The notes beneath the pieces are model-generated. The model was not told the origin of the DNA, searched no databases, and worked only from the letters and a program-made list of their open reading frames with translations. Source: Candidatus Thorarchaeota archaeon (GTDB lineage Archaea > Asgardarchaeota > Thorarchaeia > Thorarchaeales > Thorarchaeaceae). From it: a stretch of 40,117 nucleotides of DNA. Every line of letters begins with the position of its first letter. Positions within the stretch are counted from its first letter, which is position 1. Shown piece after piece: positions 7,578 through 16,744 of the stretch. Both the position numbers and the translations under genes were made by a program. The stretch covers positions 1 to 40,117 of the forward strand of contig JAOUFI010000015.1 in the NCBI GenBank assembly GCA_029858305.1, given 5' to 3'.

Positions 7578-8621
7578 ATGAAGACTATTGATCTCCGGAG
7601 TGACACAGTCACACTACCAACTGATGAGATGATTGAAGCAATTGTTACTGCTCATCGACAGAATCGTTTTGGGGATGATGTCATTGGAGAGGATAAAGTC
7701 GTCAACGAGCTTCAGGAAAAGGCGGCGCGTATACTAGGCAAAGAGGCCGCCCTCATGGTGACATCTGGAACTCAGGGTAATGTCATCTCTCTACTCTCTC
7801 AAACATCTAGAGGTGATGAAGTAGTTGTCGAAGAGAAGTCACATACTTATCTCTTCGAAGCCGGTTCGATGTCGTCCCTCGGAGGCCTTTTTCCGAAACC
7901 TGTCAAAGGAGTCAGAGGTTATATTCGTCCTGAAACGTTAGAAGCAGCCATCAACACAGATGATGCACATCTTGCTAGAACCGCCATGGTTGTGATTGAG
8001 AATACTCATAACTACGCAGGTGGCACAATCATAAGACCAAAACAAGTCAAAGCACTCACTTCTGTAGCTAGAGACCATGGACTGAAAGTACATTGTGATG
8101 GTGCTCGGTTATTCAATGCCTCAGTCGCTCTTAATCTTCCTGCAAAGAAACTAATCGAGGATGTAGACACAGTGCAGATATGCCTGAGTAAAGGGCTTTC
8201 AGCGCCTGTTGGTTCCATTATCGCTGGAACTGAGGAGTTCATTCATGAGGCCCATAGAATGCGAAAGAAATTGGGTGGGGGGATGAGACAAGCAGGAATA
8301 ATTGCAGCTCCGATGATTGTAGCTCTAGAAAAGATGGTCGATAGACTGAAGGATGATCACGATAATGCCAAGTTGCTATATCAGAACTTGTCGACAATCC
8401 CGGACCTAATCATTGAGGAACCAGATACCAATATTATCTTCCTGGGGCTTGACAAACTGAACATCGATGCTATGAAACTCTCTAAGGAGCTAGCAAAAGA
8501 AAACATTCTCATTTATGGGGGATATGGTGACCGCTCTAGATTCGTGCTGAACAGGATGGTTAATCGTGATGATGTCGCCAGGGTTAGCGACGCAGTGCAC
8601 AGAATATTATCGAGATTATAA
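7578..8621 (+). CDS. ltaE: Low-specificity L-threonine aldolase
   Basis: A PLP enzyme splitting L-threonine or allo-threonine into glycine and acetaldehyde. The 347-residue length fits the family. Seen motifs are the N-terminal DLRSDTVTLPT, FGDDV at 31-35, the ring-stacking His in EKSHTY (His89), HCDGARL with Asp174 for the pyridine nitrogen, and the Schiff-base lysine in CLSKGLSAPVGS (Lys205). The GGGMRQAG stretch near 232-239 is also typical. ATG at 7578 follows a purine-rich GAGGGGG tract. It can feed glycine into one-carbon metabolism or remove threonine. It is monocistronic here, divergent from the transporter, and convergent with the small TPR gene across 10 bases. The assignment is confident; physiological substrate preference is not. 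Confidence 0.93.
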   Translation: MKTIDLRSDTVTLPTDEMIEAIVTAHRQNRFGDDVIGEDKVVNELQEKAARILGKEAALMVTSGTQGNVISLLSQTSRGDEVVVEEKSHTYLFEAGSMSSLGGLFPKPVKGVRGYIRPETLEAAINTDDAHLARTAMVVIENTHNYAGGTIIRPKQVKALTSVARDHGLKVHCDGARLFNASVALNLPAKKLIEDVDTVQICLSKGLSAPVGSIIAGTEEFIHEAHRMRKKLGGGMRQAGIIAAPMIVALEKMVDRLKDDHDNAKLLYQNLSTIPDLIIEEPDTNIIFLGLDKLNIDAMKLSKELAKENILIYGGYGDRSRFVLNRMVNRDDVARVSDAVHRILSRL

Positions 8622-8631
8622 TATGATGAAT

Positions 8632-8904
8632 CTACACTTTGGTCTTGCAATCCTCAAGAATTTCTTTGATATGTTTTCCCCAGCTGGGGGCAAGCTCTAA
8701 AGCTCGCTCTGCACAGCACTTTGCTTCCACATATTGTTGGAGCTTATAATGAAGACGGCTCTTATAGAACCATGCATGCGCATAATCACTACTCACTTCA
8801 ATGGCTCTTGCATATGCAGCAAGCGCTTCATCATAACGACCATTAGCCTCATGGCTTTTGGCTTCTCTATAGAATTCATACCGAGTCGTCGAAGCCTCGG
8901 ACAA
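8632..8904 (-). CDS. Small TPR protein
   Basis: A 90-residue protein made almost entirely of two tetratricopeptide repeats (about residues 8-40 and 41-74), with the usual Ala/Gly/Tyr/Pro positions: AKSHEANGRYDEALAAYARAIE, then YAHAWFYKSRLHYKLQQYVEAKCCAERALELAP. TPR units bind other proteins. Start is TTG at 8904, supported by a full GGAGGTGTG ribosome site. A close paralogue of 88 residues is coded at 15139-15405; the shared AWF.K..LHY core shows common origin. It is read toward threonine aldolase. The partner protein is unknown. Confidence 0.85.
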   Translation of the reverse strand: MSEASTTRYEFYREAKSHEANGRYDEALAAYARAIEVSSDYAHAWFYKSRLHYKLQQYVEAKCCAERALELAPSWGKHIKEILEDCKTKV

Positions 8905-9067
8905 TCTAACACACCTCCGAATACACTATGTATGGGAAAATATTCTGATAAACTTTAACACTTTCACCCGCAAAACGTACGATGCTTATTTCTTCCACTA
9001 CATTCAAGCAATTGCTTGCAATTGTGCATCCCCATTAGGCGAATAACATGCTGGTGGATGGGTGCGA

Positions 9068-9472
9068 TCATAGCTTCTGACAAAGTTCAAGAAGGACACC
9101 ACCAGAGGCTTTTGGATGAATAAAGGCGATTCTTGTACCGTGGGCACCAATACGGGGAGTTTCATCAATAAGCCGTGCACCAGATTTCTTATGTCGTATA
9201 AGTGCTTCTTCAATATCATCCACCTTTAATGCAATATGATGCATTCCTCCCCCCCGCTTCTCCAAAAATCCAGCGATAGGACTATCCGGAGAAGTAGGTT
9301 CAAGAAGCTCGATTCGACTTTCCCCTATTGTCAGAAAAGCAACACGAACCTTTTGTTCGGCTACCTCTTCGGAACCTGTATAATCTAGACCTAGGATGTC
9401 TCTATAGAAACCAATCCAGTCATCAATACTCTCCACAGCTATTCCAATGTGGTCAATTTTCTCTACTTTCAT
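9068..9472 (-). CDS. mce: Methylmalonyl-CoA epimerase
   Basis: It interconverts the (2S) and (2R) forms of methylmalonyl-CoA, linking propionyl-CoA carboxylase to the mutase. The 134-residue VOC-fold protein has the metal ligands expected for the family: His8 in DHIGIAV, a Glu/Gln-type position in IELLEP, His79 in GGMHHIALKV and Glu129 in VLLELCQ. It is the last gene of the minus-strand operon, starting 11 bases after the catalytic mutase subunit. ATG at 9472. Length and context make this a confident call. The 163 bases downstream hold no gene. Confidence 0.94.
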   Translation of the reverse strand: MKVEKIDHIGIAVESIDDWIGFYRDILGLDYTGSEEVAEQKVRVAFLTIGESRIELLEPTSPDSPIAGFLEKRGGGMHHIALKVDDIEEALIRHKKSGARLIDETPRIGAHGTRIAFIHPKASGGVLLELCQKL

Positions 9473-9483
9473 AAGTACACACC

Positions 9484-11154
9484 TTATAGAATGTCAGGAG
9501 CTTTATACTCGCCAAAAACATCACGTAGGACACTACAGATTTCACCTAGTGTTGCGTACACTCTTACAGCATCCAGAATGAGGGGCATCAGGTTGTCATC
9601 GCTCTTAGCTGCAATTCTAAGAGCTGAGAGAGCTCTCTTAACTACATCATTCTTACGATGAGATCGAATTTCCTTTAATCGTTGAATCTGTTCTTGTTCT
9701 GCAAGTGGATTAACTCTTAGATAGGCGAATTGCTGTTCTTCATCCACAACAAACTCATTCATACCAACGACAATCCTGCTCTTCATGTCAACTGATGTCT
9801 GATAGTCATAGGCGCTATTATGAATTTCACGTTGGATGAATCCATTCTCTATCGCTACGGTCGCCCCGCCCATTTGATCTATCTTCTCAATATATTCAAG
9901 TGACTTCCTCTCGATCTCATCTGTCAATGACTCTACAAAGTATGATCCAGCAATTGGATCCAGAGTATCAGTTACTCCTGTTTCATGGGCGATTATTTGC
10001 TGTGTTCGCAGAGCGATTTGAACAGATTGCTCTGTAGGGAGCGAAAGCGCTTCATCTCTTGAATTGGTGTGCAATGACTGCGTTCCACCCAAAACAGCCT
10101 GCAATGCTTGAAGGGTCACACGAACAATATTGTTGTCAGGTTGCTGTGCGGTTAATGTATAGCCAGCAGTCTGCGTATGAAATCGCATCATACAGGACCT
10201 ATCATCCTTTGCGTTGAACCTCTCGCGCATGATTCGAGCCCACAAACGTCGAGCCGCTCTGAATTTGGCAATCTCTTCAAAGAATTCGCTAGTGGCCCCA
10301 AAAAAGAAAGATAGGCGTGATGCAAAAGAATCAACATCAAGACCAGCCTTAATAGCTGCTGTCACATACGCAATTCCATTGGCAAGAGTGAAAGCGACCT
10401 CCTGTATTGCAGTGGATCCGGCCTCCCGAATATGGTATCCACTAATTGAAATAGTATTGAACAGTGGCATCTTTTCAGAGCAGAACCTGAAGATATCAGT
10501 GATTAACCGCATTGATGGAGCAGGAGGAAATATGTATGTTCCTCGAGCGGCAAATTCCTTGAGGAGATCGTTCTGAATAGTACCACGCAGCTTTTCCATC
10601 GATACCCCCTGCTTTTCCCCTACTGCGATGTACATTGCTAGTAAAACAGCTGCTGGTGCATTAATCGTCATAGAGGTGCTGACTTTATCGAGGGGAATTT
10701 CATTGAACAAGAGCTCCATATCCTCAAGCGTATCAATAGCCACGCCGACTTTGCCTACTTCACCCCTTGCTAATTCATGATCAGAGTCATACCCTATCTG
10801 AGTCGGCAAGTCGAATGCAACTGAGAGACCAGTCTGTCCTTGTTCCAAGAGAAATCGAAACCGTCTATTCGTTTCAGATGCTGTGGCAAATCCGCTGTAT
10901 TGCCGCATAGTCCATAAACGCCCCCTATATCCAGTTGGCTGCACTCCTCGAGTGAATGGATATACTCCTGGAAAGCCAAGTTTCTGGTGATAGTCAATAT
11001 CTGCCACATCATAAGGTGTGTAGAGCCGCTTAACTGGAAGTCCAGATACAGTCTTGAAATTAGTTTGTCTCTCAGGAAACCGTTCGACTGTGCTTTTGAC
11101 TTCAGTATCCTCCCAGTTCTTTATTGCGTCCGAAAGTTTTGTCCTCTCCTTCAT
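9484..11154 (-). CDS. mcmA1: Methylmalonyl-CoA mutase, catalytic (N-terminal) subunit
   Basis: With the separate B12 subunit it interconverts (2R)-methylmalonyl-CoA and succinyl-CoA by a radical mechanism. The 556-residue protein is the TIM-barrel part only, as usual for archaeal split mutases. Residues that define substrate choice are those of a true methylmalonyl-CoA mutase: Tyr86 (RQYSGF) and Arg204 (AARGTY) match Tyr89 and Arg207 of the Propionibacterium enzyme with a constant offset of three. His241 (SGYH) matches the catalytic His244. [13 protein letters not shown] at 114-126 is intact. ATG at 11154 overlaps a ribosome site formed by the end of the MeaB gene (AGGTGATT). Third gene of the operon. 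Confidence 0.96.
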   Translation of the reverse strand: MKERTKLSDAIKNWEDTEVKSTVERFPERQTNFKTVSGLPVKRLYTPYDVADIDYHQKLGFPGVYPFTRGVQPTGYRGRLWTMRQYSGFATASETNRRFRFLLEQGQTGLSVAFDLPTQIGYDSDHELARGEVGKVGVAIDTLEDMELLFNEIPLDKVSTSMTINAPAAVLLAMYIAVGEKQGVSMEKLRGTIQNDLLKEFAARGTYIFPPAPSMRLITDIFRFCSEKMPLFNTISISGYHIREAGSTAIQEVAFTLANGIAYVTAAIKAGLDVDSFASRLSFFFGATSEFFEEIAKFRAARRLWARIMRERFNAKDDRSCMMRFHTQTAGYTLTAQQPDNNIVRVTLQALQAVLGGTQSLHTNSRDEALSLPTEQSVQIALRTQQIIAHETGVTDTLDPIAGSYFVESLTDEIERKSLEYIEKIDQMGGATVAIENGFIQREIHNSAYDYQTSVDMKSRIVVGMNEFVVDEEQQFAYLRVNPLAEQEQIQRLKEIRSHRKNDVVKRALSALRIAAKSDDNLMPLILDAVRVYATLGEICSVLRDVFGEYKAPDIL

Positions 11155-11160
11155 GACAAA

Positions 11161-12123
11161 TCACCTAATCTCACTTAATAAGAACTCAGCAATAAGCTGT
11201 TCAGCCACTGTGTATGGGTCCTTTTTCCTTTCGGCTATCATTCGGATTGCCTTTTCATATTCTGGCTTGCCTTGAAGTTTATGAGACAATTCTTGTGTTA
11301 GTTTATACTTCATGATGCTTTGAAGCTCTTCGCGGCTACGCTGGAGACCTTTTTGCTCGAGCAAACCAGATTCTTTGAGATAGTTGAAGTGCTCCATTAA
11401 CTTGTCAGCTAATTCAGCAATACCTTCACCAGTTCGGGAGTTTGTAAGCAAAACTGGTGGTCGCCATACTCGTTCACGCGGGTCGAGATCCAGCATTGTG
11501 TTAATCTCAGTGACTTTTTTATCAGCTCCGGGATAATCGCTCTTGTTCACGACAAAGATATCTGCAATCTCCATGATGCCTGCTTTGATTGCTTGTATAT
11601 CATCACCACTCCCCGGCACATCAGTCACTATCACTGTATGAGCAACCTCGATTATCTCAACCTCGGATTGACCTGTGCCAACAGTCTCTACAAAGATAAT
11701 ATCCTTCCCAAAAGCATCAATCACTCGAATTGCATCTGAGGCTGCACGGGATAAGCCACCAAGGTGACCGCGCGTACCCATACTTCTCACATAGACATTA
11801 TCATCAAGACTGTGTTCCTGCATGCGAATACGATCGCCCAGAAGTGCACCGCCAGTGAAGGGACTTGATGGATCAACACAGAGGACACCAATAGTCTTCG
11901 ATCTTTTTCGAAACTCTGCAGTCAGTTTGGTCACTAGAGAACTCTTTCCTGAACCAGGAGGTCCTGTGACTCCAATCACATGAGCTTTGCCCGTATGTTT
12001 GTAGAGCTTTACGAGCGCCTCTTGTGCCTGGCTGTCCTCATTCTCAATGAGAGAAATGAGACGAGCGAGATGCCTTCGGTTGCCGCTCAACACACCCTTC
12101 ACAAGTTCAGTAACTGACAACAT
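11161..12123 (-). CDS. meaB: MeaB/ArgK-type GTPase, mutase chaperone
   Basis: A G3E-family GTPase that guards methylmalonyl-CoA mutase: it gates delivery of adenosylcobalamin and protects or reactivates the enzyme. The 320 residues include the Walker A loop GVTGPPGSGKSS (51-62), CVDPSSPFTGGALLGDRIRM, ETVGTGQSEVEI (switch region) and the guanine motif NKSD. These are diagnostic for MeaB and its human form MMAA. ATG at 12123 lies 21 bases after the B12-subunit gene, and the mutase gene starts seven bases downstream. Older databases call it ArgK/LAO transport kinase, which is misleading. Confidence 0.95.
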   Translation of the reverse strand: MLSVTELVKGVLSGNRRHLARLISLIENEDSQAQEALVKLYKHTGKAHVIGVTGPPGSGKSSLVTKLTAEFRKRSKTIGVLCVDPSSPFTGGALLGDRIRMQEHSLDDNVYVRSMGTRGHLGGLSRAASDAIRVIDAFGKDIIFVETVGTGQSEVEIIEVAHTVIVTDVPGSGDDIQAIKAGIMEIADIFVVNKSDYPGADKKVTEINTMLDLDPRERVWRPPVLLTNSRTGEGIAELADKLMEHFNYLKESGLLEQKGLQRSREELQSIMKYKLTQELSHKLQGKPEYEKAIRMIAERKKDPYTVAEQLIAEFLLSEIR

Positions 12124-12143
12124 AGGTTCCTCACATATCGGAG

Positions 12144-12545
12144 CTATAGTTTGACATTTGAACGGATGTACTCAATAATTTCTTGCAAGGTTGTTCCTGG
12201 ACCGAAAATCTCAGAGATTCCGGCCTCTTTCAAATCAGGTATATCATCTTCAGGAATGATGCCACCACCAACTACAAGGATGTCATCCGCACCCTCAGCC
12301 TTGAGAAGCTCCATGATTCTCGGAAAGAGTGCATTATGGGCTCCACTAAGAATACTCAGACCGATACAATGAACCCCTTCATCTAAGGCTGCACGGACCA
12401 CCATTTCAGGCGTCTGTCTAAGACCTGTATAGATGACCTCCATGCCCGCATCACGAAGCGCACGAGCAACTATCTTGGCGCCACGATCATGTCCGTCAAG
12501 CCCAGGTTTTGCAACAAGCACACGTATCTTTTTAGATGAACTCAC
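12144..12545 (-). CDS. mcmA2: Methylmalonyl-CoA mutase, B12-binding (C-terminal) subunit
   Basis: A 133-residue cobalamin-binding subunit. The motif DGHDRG at 17-22 supplies the lower axial ligand His19; SILSGAH and [11 protein letters not shown] follow as in the B12 Rossmann fold. It partners with the catalytic subunit coded three genes later. It may also serve the second mutase coded at 34649-36331, because no other B12 subunit is seen in the window. Start is GTG at 12545, with GAGGTGGG about seven bases before it. It is the first gene of the operon, behind a TATA box at 12591-12598. Confidence 0.95.
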   Translation of the reverse strand: MSSSKKIRVLVAKPGLDGHDRGAKIVARALRDAGMEVIYTGLRQTPEMVVRAALDEGVHCIGLSILSGAHNALFPRIMELLKAEGADDILVVGGGIIPEDDIPDLKEAGISEIFGPGTTLQEIIEYIRSNVKL

Positions 12546-12590
12546 AAACCCACCTCAGGTTGTTGACACATGCCGAGAAACCTTGGTCAT

Positions 12591-12598
12591 GATATAAA
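12591..12598 (-). promoter_or_regulatory. TATA box of the methylmalonyl-CoA mutase operon
   Basis: On the minus strand this reads TTTATATC, 46 to 53 bases before the GTG start of the B12 subunit. With initiation about 25 bases downstream, the leader would be about 20 to 25 bases and would include the GAGGTGGG ribosome site. Confidence 0.5.
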
Positions 12599-12625
12599 GG
12601 CTTTCGATTATAGGAAAAACAGTGC

Positions 12626-13615
12626 CTAGTCTTCCATAATATGTACAACGTTCTCTCTACCCTCACGAAAACGTCTGACAAGTCCACGTTCCTCGAGATT
12701 GTTTAAGAGAAGAGAAACCTTTGCCTGAGACATCTCAAATTCGGTATAGAGGTCTTTTTGTGGACACGAACCACCCTTTCTTCGAATTACCTCTAGGACC
12801 TCTTCCTCCTCAGATGTAACTCCGATGAACCGGATTTTGCCTATCTGTCTGAGCCTGTAAAGAATTCGGGGACCAAACACAGCAATACCAATTCCAACAG
12901 CGATTCCCAAAAATGCAATAATAATTGACTCGACGACAAAAGATTCTATCTGATTAGCTTCATAGTTGGGTGTCTGATACATGATTATGAACGCCTTCTC
13001 CTGGCCAGGCTGAAGGGATGCTGTATACCACATAAAGGAGAGAGAAGACCCATCTGTATAGTTCAGGTCTGTATTGGGAAATAATGGGTCAAGGGACTCC
13101 TGGGATAGCATGGCTCCAGTTGGTAGCACTGCTGTGAAGGTCAGATTTGCCAATCCTGTGAGAGGACGGATATAGTAGATGAAGTCACCAACCAACTTTG
13201 TGATGTCAGCTCCAACAACTGATTCTGATTGGAAATCAGATGCAAGAAATCCTAAATCAATCCAGACGGATTCATTCGGATCCAGTGTCAAGCCCAGGTC
13301 AATTACAACCTCGGTATAACGATCACGTTCTACTATCAATGTACTTGCAGATGTCTGATTCACTCGTGCCAAAGTCAGGATTGCTGCAAGTGAATCTATT
13401 CTGAAGTTCAATTCTGTGACTGAAGTTCCTCCAAGATTCACCATTCGGGCTCTAATGGAAACTGTTGTTAAGCCATCGTTGTCCATTACAGCAATAATAT
13501 CGATTGGATCCAGTAAAATATCACTGGTCTGTGCAGGTTCAGACACACAATTTGTAGGAATGATTATCAAAGAGAGAACAACAAATGATAGTAAGAAGAA
13601 ACTTATTCTTTGCAC
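12626..13615 (-). CDS. Membrane-anchored protein with C-terminal winged helix
   Basis: Likely a regulator that reads a signal outside the cell. In order: a signal peptide or N-terminal helix (QRISFFLLSFVVLSLIII), an extracytoplasmic beta-rich domain of about 200 residues, a membrane helix (IESFVVESIIIAFLGIAVGIGIAVF), then a cytoplasmic winged helix (EEEEVLEVIRRKGG, QKDLYTEFEMSQAKVSLLLNNLEERGLVRR). The last part fits MarR/TrmB-like archaeal domains. I prefer the GTG at 13615, with GGTG seven bases before it and the signal peptide right after; a TTG at 13633 would add six residues. The gene lies downstream of the surface protein gene with a strong hairpin between them, so it is probably transcribed separately. 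Confidence 0.75.
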   Translation of the reverse strand: MQRISFFLLSFVVLSLIIIPTNCVSEPAQTSDILLDPIDIIAVMDNDGLTTVSIRARMVNLGGTSVTELNFRIDSLAAILTLARVNQTSASTLIVERDRYTEVVIDLGLTLDPNESVWIDLGFLASDFQSESVVGADITKLVGDFIYYIRPLTGLANLTFTAVLPTGAMLSQESLDPLFPNTDLNYTDGSSLSFMWYTASLQPGQEKAFIIMYQTPNYEANQIESFVVESIIIAFLGIAVGIGIAVFGPRILYRLRQIGKIRFIGVTSEEEEVLEVIRRKGGSCPQKDLYTEFEMSQAKVSLLLNNLEERGLVRRFREGRENVVHIMED

Positions 13616-13697
13616 AGTCCAGCACCATTCCAATTCAATGTTATCCGTTCGCGCTGTTTAATGTTTAAGATTATCCTTGTTTTAGAAAGCATAGGGA

Positions 13698-13721
13698 GGG
13701 CGGCGCCAATAGTCGCCGCCC
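13698..13721 (-). terminator. GC-rich hairpin after the surface protein gene
   Basis: A perfect eight-base stem, GGGCGGCG (13698-13705) with CGCCGCCC (13714-13721), encloses an eight-base loop. It lies 15 bases past the stop codon of the surface protein gene, in otherwise AT-rich DNA. On the minus strand no long T run follows, so it may stop transcription weakly or protect the mRNA end. Confidence 0.6.
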
Positions 13722-13735
13722 TAGTTGTTGTATTG

Positions 13736-14890
13736 TTATCTCTTTCGTATTAAAACGATGAGTATTGCTAGGAGAGAGACCGCGCCAATTCCAGATATAA
13801 GGACAATATCAATTGAGGAGCTGATGTTTGGTACACCATCTGGATAAAGGCCAATGGAAGGATCATGCAAGATACTTCCATTATCGAAGTAAGGATAAGC
13901 AAGATAGACTGCAAGTCCGATTCCAGTAGGTACGTAAGAAACATTCACTGGAACAGCTTCTGTAGCACCTCCAGGCCAAGTAATCAGCGCTGTGTCAAGC
14001 CAGCTAAAGAATCCTTGAGCCAGACCAAGTTCATAATCAATGAAATCAATCCTTTGGATATCCGTACCATTCATCGCTTCAAATCTGGTTTCATTGCCTC
14101 CGGTTGTTGTCCAGTTCATATTGGAATCAATGGTTGTATTGCGGATTCTCTCACAGGTCTGTATCCTGTGACGGTTGAGTTGTGGATCTTGATTCCCAGT
14201 AACGACACGTTCTCTTTGAAGGGTCTGAATAGCGACCATCGAGTCTTCACTACTGAATGGAAAGTTGCCAATCTCAATATCAATCTTTAACTCGGATCCT
14301 CCAGCTACACTGTAGTTGGCATGAGAGCCATGATCATCGGTGACTTCTCCGACGTAGTCATCAAGGTAGATATGTCCCCAGATCTGAATTGTAGTATCTT
14401 CATATCTTTGAACACTACCCATTCCATCAAGAGCAGCAGGTGCGACACCGGGCATCATAGAACTCTTCACGCCAGATTTTGTGTACTTTAACCACACCTC
14501 GGTAGTTACTCCACCATCTTGAACTGTTCCAGTGGTCAGGGTCCACTCATATGCTGCGAGCGGGGCAAAATGGATTTCCTCGCCTGTTTGGAATGCTCCA
14601 TCGTCATTTGCATCCTCAAACTCTGCAATCATGACAAAAGAGGTCATGAATCTGGCATGTGCGCCATCATCATCAACAGTGTACCAAAAGTGAAACTGAG
14701 GAAACTCACCATTAGCCATAATTGTGATGATGTCTGTATTAATCCAAACAGATCCATCTGACTGTCGCATGTGTTCTGGTGGTCCTCCCGGACCATGTTG
14801 TCCCATTTCTGTATTCTGTGCACTAACACTCACTGATATCGTTCCAAAGAGAATAAACAGGAGGAGCGTGCTCATGATTAGTCTATGCAA
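13736..14890 (-). CDS. Secreted surface protein with C-terminal membrane anchor
   Basis: I do not recognise this family. The 384 residues start with a signal peptide (LLLFILFGTISVSVSA), then a His-rich patch (GQHGPGGPPEHMRQ), a long extracellular domain with many N-glycosylation-type sites (NYS, NTT, NWT, NET, NGT), and a final helix (IVLISGIGAVSLLAILIVLI) with RKR behind it. The domain resembles archaeal surface proteins; an acidic stretch EDANDDGAFQTGEE could bind calcium. The listed start is TTG at 14890; an ATG at 14875 would shorten it by five residues and lose the basic residues before the helix. A TATA box lies upstream at 14933-14940. Confidence 0.75.
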   Translation of the reverse strand: MHRLIMSTLLLFILFGTISVSVSAQNTEMGQHGPGGPPEHMRQSDGSVWINTDIITIMANGEFPQFHFWYTVDDDGAHARFMTSFVMIAEFEDANDDGAFQTGEEIHFAPLAAYEWTLTTGTVQDGGVTTEVWLKYTKSGVKSSMMPGVAPAALDGMGSVQRYEDTTIQIWGHIYLDDYVGEVTDDHGSHANYSVAGGSELKIDIEIGNFPFSSEDSMVAIQTLQRERVVTGNQDPQLNRHRIQTCERIRNTTIDSNMNWTTTGGNETRFEAMNGTDIQRIDFIDYELGLAQGFFSWLDTALITWPGGATEAVPVNVSYVPTGIGLAVYLAYPYFDNGSILHDPSIGLYPDGVPNISSSIDIVLISGIGAVSLLAILIVLIRKR

Positions 14891-14932
14891 ATTTTTCAGT
14901 AATAGTCACCTACATGTGCTGCTGAAGTTTGC

Positions 14933-14940
14933 ATTTATAA
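14933..14940 (-). promoter_or_regulatory. TATA box candidate for the surface protein gene
   Basis: The minus strand reads TTATAAAT about 43 to 50 bases before the TTG start. It is the best TATA match in the 248-base divergent region 14891-15138. That region otherwise holds only AT-rich DNA and a purine-rich ribosome site before 15139. Confidence 0.5.
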
Positions 14941-15138
14941 CCACTATTTCAGGTACGATGAATTCCGGATATTATAAGGACTTATGAAGGTGTATTTTCC
15001 TCAAAAAAACTTTATGGACACTTTTAAGCATTAAAGTAGGAATTAGAGATGCACTGAAAAGAAACTGATTGAGGTTTCCACCGCACAGTTATTAGGACTC
15101 ATGATAATAAATGTTGGAGAAAAAGGAAGGCACTGCAG

Positions 15139-15405
15139 ATGTCAGCGGATCCAGAGAATATGACACAATATGACTGGTTCTCACAAGCCAGGATTTATGA
15201 AACAATGGGAAATGATGAAAAGGCATTGCAGGCATATGAGGAGTCAATCAGGTTAGATCCACGCTATGCGAAAGCTTGGTTTCATAAAGCAAAGCTTCAC
15301 TATAGATTAGATCAGATGGATCTCGCCAGGGACTGTGTCAAGCATGTTTTAGAGCTAGAGCCAGATTGGGAGAGCTACATCAAAAAATATCTGCCTGGCC
15401 TTTAA
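15139..15405 (+). CDS. Small TPR protein, paralogue
   Basis: An 88-residue protein of two TPR units: DWFSQARIYETMGNDEKALQAYEESIRLDP and YAKAWFHKAKLHYRLDQMDLARDCVKHVLELEP. It matches the protein coded at 8632-8904 along its length (AWF.K..LHY.L core, W near the end). ATG at 15139 follows GGAGAAAAAGGAAGG. The gene is alone on the plus strand and converges with the helical-protein gene across seven bases. TPR units bind protein partners, which are not visible here. Confidence 0.85.
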   Translation: MSADPENMTQYDWFSQARIYETMGNDEKALQAYEESIRLDPRYAKAWFHKAKLHYRLDQMDLARDCVKHVLELEPDWESYIKKYLPGL

Positions 15406-15412
15406 TTCGAAC

Positions 15413-15985
15413 CTATAGAATTGCTGAGGATGAGTCAGGATAGAGAAGCACATACACAGCTTGATTGAGAGTGAGTATTTTTCTATCAACCCACTCCATA
15501 ACCATATCTACATTTTCTTTAGAGGACACTCTGGTGAGTGCATTTAGTGTTGCATTCCTACATTGTTCAAGTCCAAGGAGCTCCTCGAGAGTCTGGACAA
15601 GAATCATTTGTCGTACATCAGGTGTTGTTTGAGTCAACCAATACAAGACGTTCTTTCTGGTTTCAACATCAACATTGGATTGTGCTGCAACCTCAGTTAA
15701 AGTGTCGGAGAGTTCTGAGATGATGTCACTGTCCTTGAGATCCTTGAGTTCAGCTTGGATTAGAGTGACGATAGCTTCTGAGTTCTCAGGATCATTACTC
15801 AAGAGATCAATTAGATCGGACCGTGCTCGTAGTGGTCCAAGTTTGTCATCTTTACTCAAGGGAATCACCACTCTATCTTGTGTAGCACTGCTAGCAGGCA
15901 AGAACACTTTCAAGTCGCTAATATGTTTGTTGCGTGGGTATTCGTTTTCTTTTCGAGATTTTTGAGTACTTGTCGAATTCTTCAC
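15413..15985 (-). CDS. Unknown helical protein, possibly HEAT-like
   Basis: A 190-residue protein that I do not recognise. The first 25 residues are charged and probably disordered (STSTQKSRKENEYPRNK). From about residue 50 on it is a chain of amphipathic helices with HEAT-like spacing: DLIDLLSNDPENSEAIVTLI, ISELSDTLTEVAAQS, TRKNVLYWLTQTTPDVRQ, TLNALTRVSSKENVDMVMEWV. No catalytic motif is seen. Start is GTG at 15985 and overlaps the stop of the HAD gene (GTGA), which shows translational coupling. It is the last gene of the CoA-transferase unit. Confidence 0.65.
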   Translation of the reverse strand: MKNSTSTQKSRKENEYPRNKHISDLKVFLPASSATQDRVVIPLSKDDKLGPLRARSDLIDLLSNDPENSEAIVTLIQAELKDLKDSDIISELSDTLTEVAAQSNVDVETRKNVLYWLTQTTPDVRQMILVQTLEELLGLEQCRNATLNALTRVSSKENVDMVMEWVDRKILTLNQAVYVLLYPDSSSAIL

Positions 15986-16725
15986 AACAACTCAGCAAAT
16001 TCCGCAATAGAGCTTGTTACATAGTCAGGAGCTGACGAAGGTCCATATTTAGCAATCATATCTACCATAGAATAATTGCGGCTATTAATCCAGACCGTCT
16101 TGAGCCTGACCTGCTTTGCACCAACCATATCTGCATAGTACTCGTCACCGACAAAGAGGGTGTTAGATGCATTGACACCGAGGTCATCAAGAATTCTTTG
16201 AAAGATGGAACTCATGGGTTTGAAAGCTTTTACAGTACCACAATCTACAACTGCTTGAAAATAGAAGTGAAGCTTTAGTTTTTTCAAGAGCAAAACAGCA
16301 TGTCCTTCAAAGCTATTCGAAAGTACACCCATTTTAATCCCCTGTGATTTTAATGCATCAAGCATTTCGACTACGCCAGGGTATGGTTCGGAGAGTTCGA
16401 TATGAAGTGCTTTGAATCGTTGAGTAGCTTCCTCTACAAGCGAAGGATTCACCTCGTGGTCTATATCACGAAGACTGTTGCTCATTGCGGTACGTACAAT
16501 TTCAAAAGGGGTACGGAATGGGGCGCCATCAACGATGTCTTGGATGCCCCTGAAGTATCTCATGACCAGATTCTTTAGAAAGGCGGCTGATTTTTCCTCG
16601 GAAACAACATTGGATTTCTCTAGTAGCCACCTACTTGCAACTAGTGGATAGTGGTGAGTGTCCAACAGTGTTGAGTCAAGGTCAAACACGATTGCCTCAA
16701 ACTCTTTTATGTCCAGTTTAATCAA
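15982..16725 (-). CDS. HAD-superfamily hydrolase
   Basis: A 247-residue phosphatase-type protein. Motif I is FDLDSTLLDT with the nucleophile Asp15 and the acid/base Asp17. Motif II is GVLSNS, motif III a Lys in VKAFKP, and motif IV FVGDEYYADMVGAK. The helical cap between motifs I and II (about residues 22-95) makes it a C1-cap HAD like phosphoglycolate phosphatase. The substrate is unknown. Start is TTG at 16725, with GGAG about 10 bases before it. It lies 19 bases after the CoA-transferase beta gene and overlaps the next gene by four bases, so it is cotranscribed with both. Confidence 0.85.
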   Translation of the reverse strand: MIKLDIKEFEAIVFDLDSTLLDTHHYPLVASRWLLEKSNVVSEEKSAAFLKNLVMRYFRGIQDIVDGAPFRTPFEIVRTAMSNSLRDIDHEVNPSLVEEATQRFKALHIELSEPYPGVVEMLDALKSQGIKMGVLSNSFEGHAVLLLKKLKLHFYFQAVVDCGTVKAFKPMSSIFQRILDDLGVNASNTLFVGDEYYADMVGAKQVRLKTVWINSRNYSMVDMIAKYGPSSAPDYVTSSIAEFAELL

Positions 16726-16744
16726 GTGCGATGTCTCCAGCTGG

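Noticed and set aside
9005..9018. 14-base palindrome CAAGCAATTGCTTG in the gap after the epimerase gene
   Set aside because: No loop, no T run and no nearby TATA box in phase with it. A role upstream of the TPR gene is possible, but nothing supports it.
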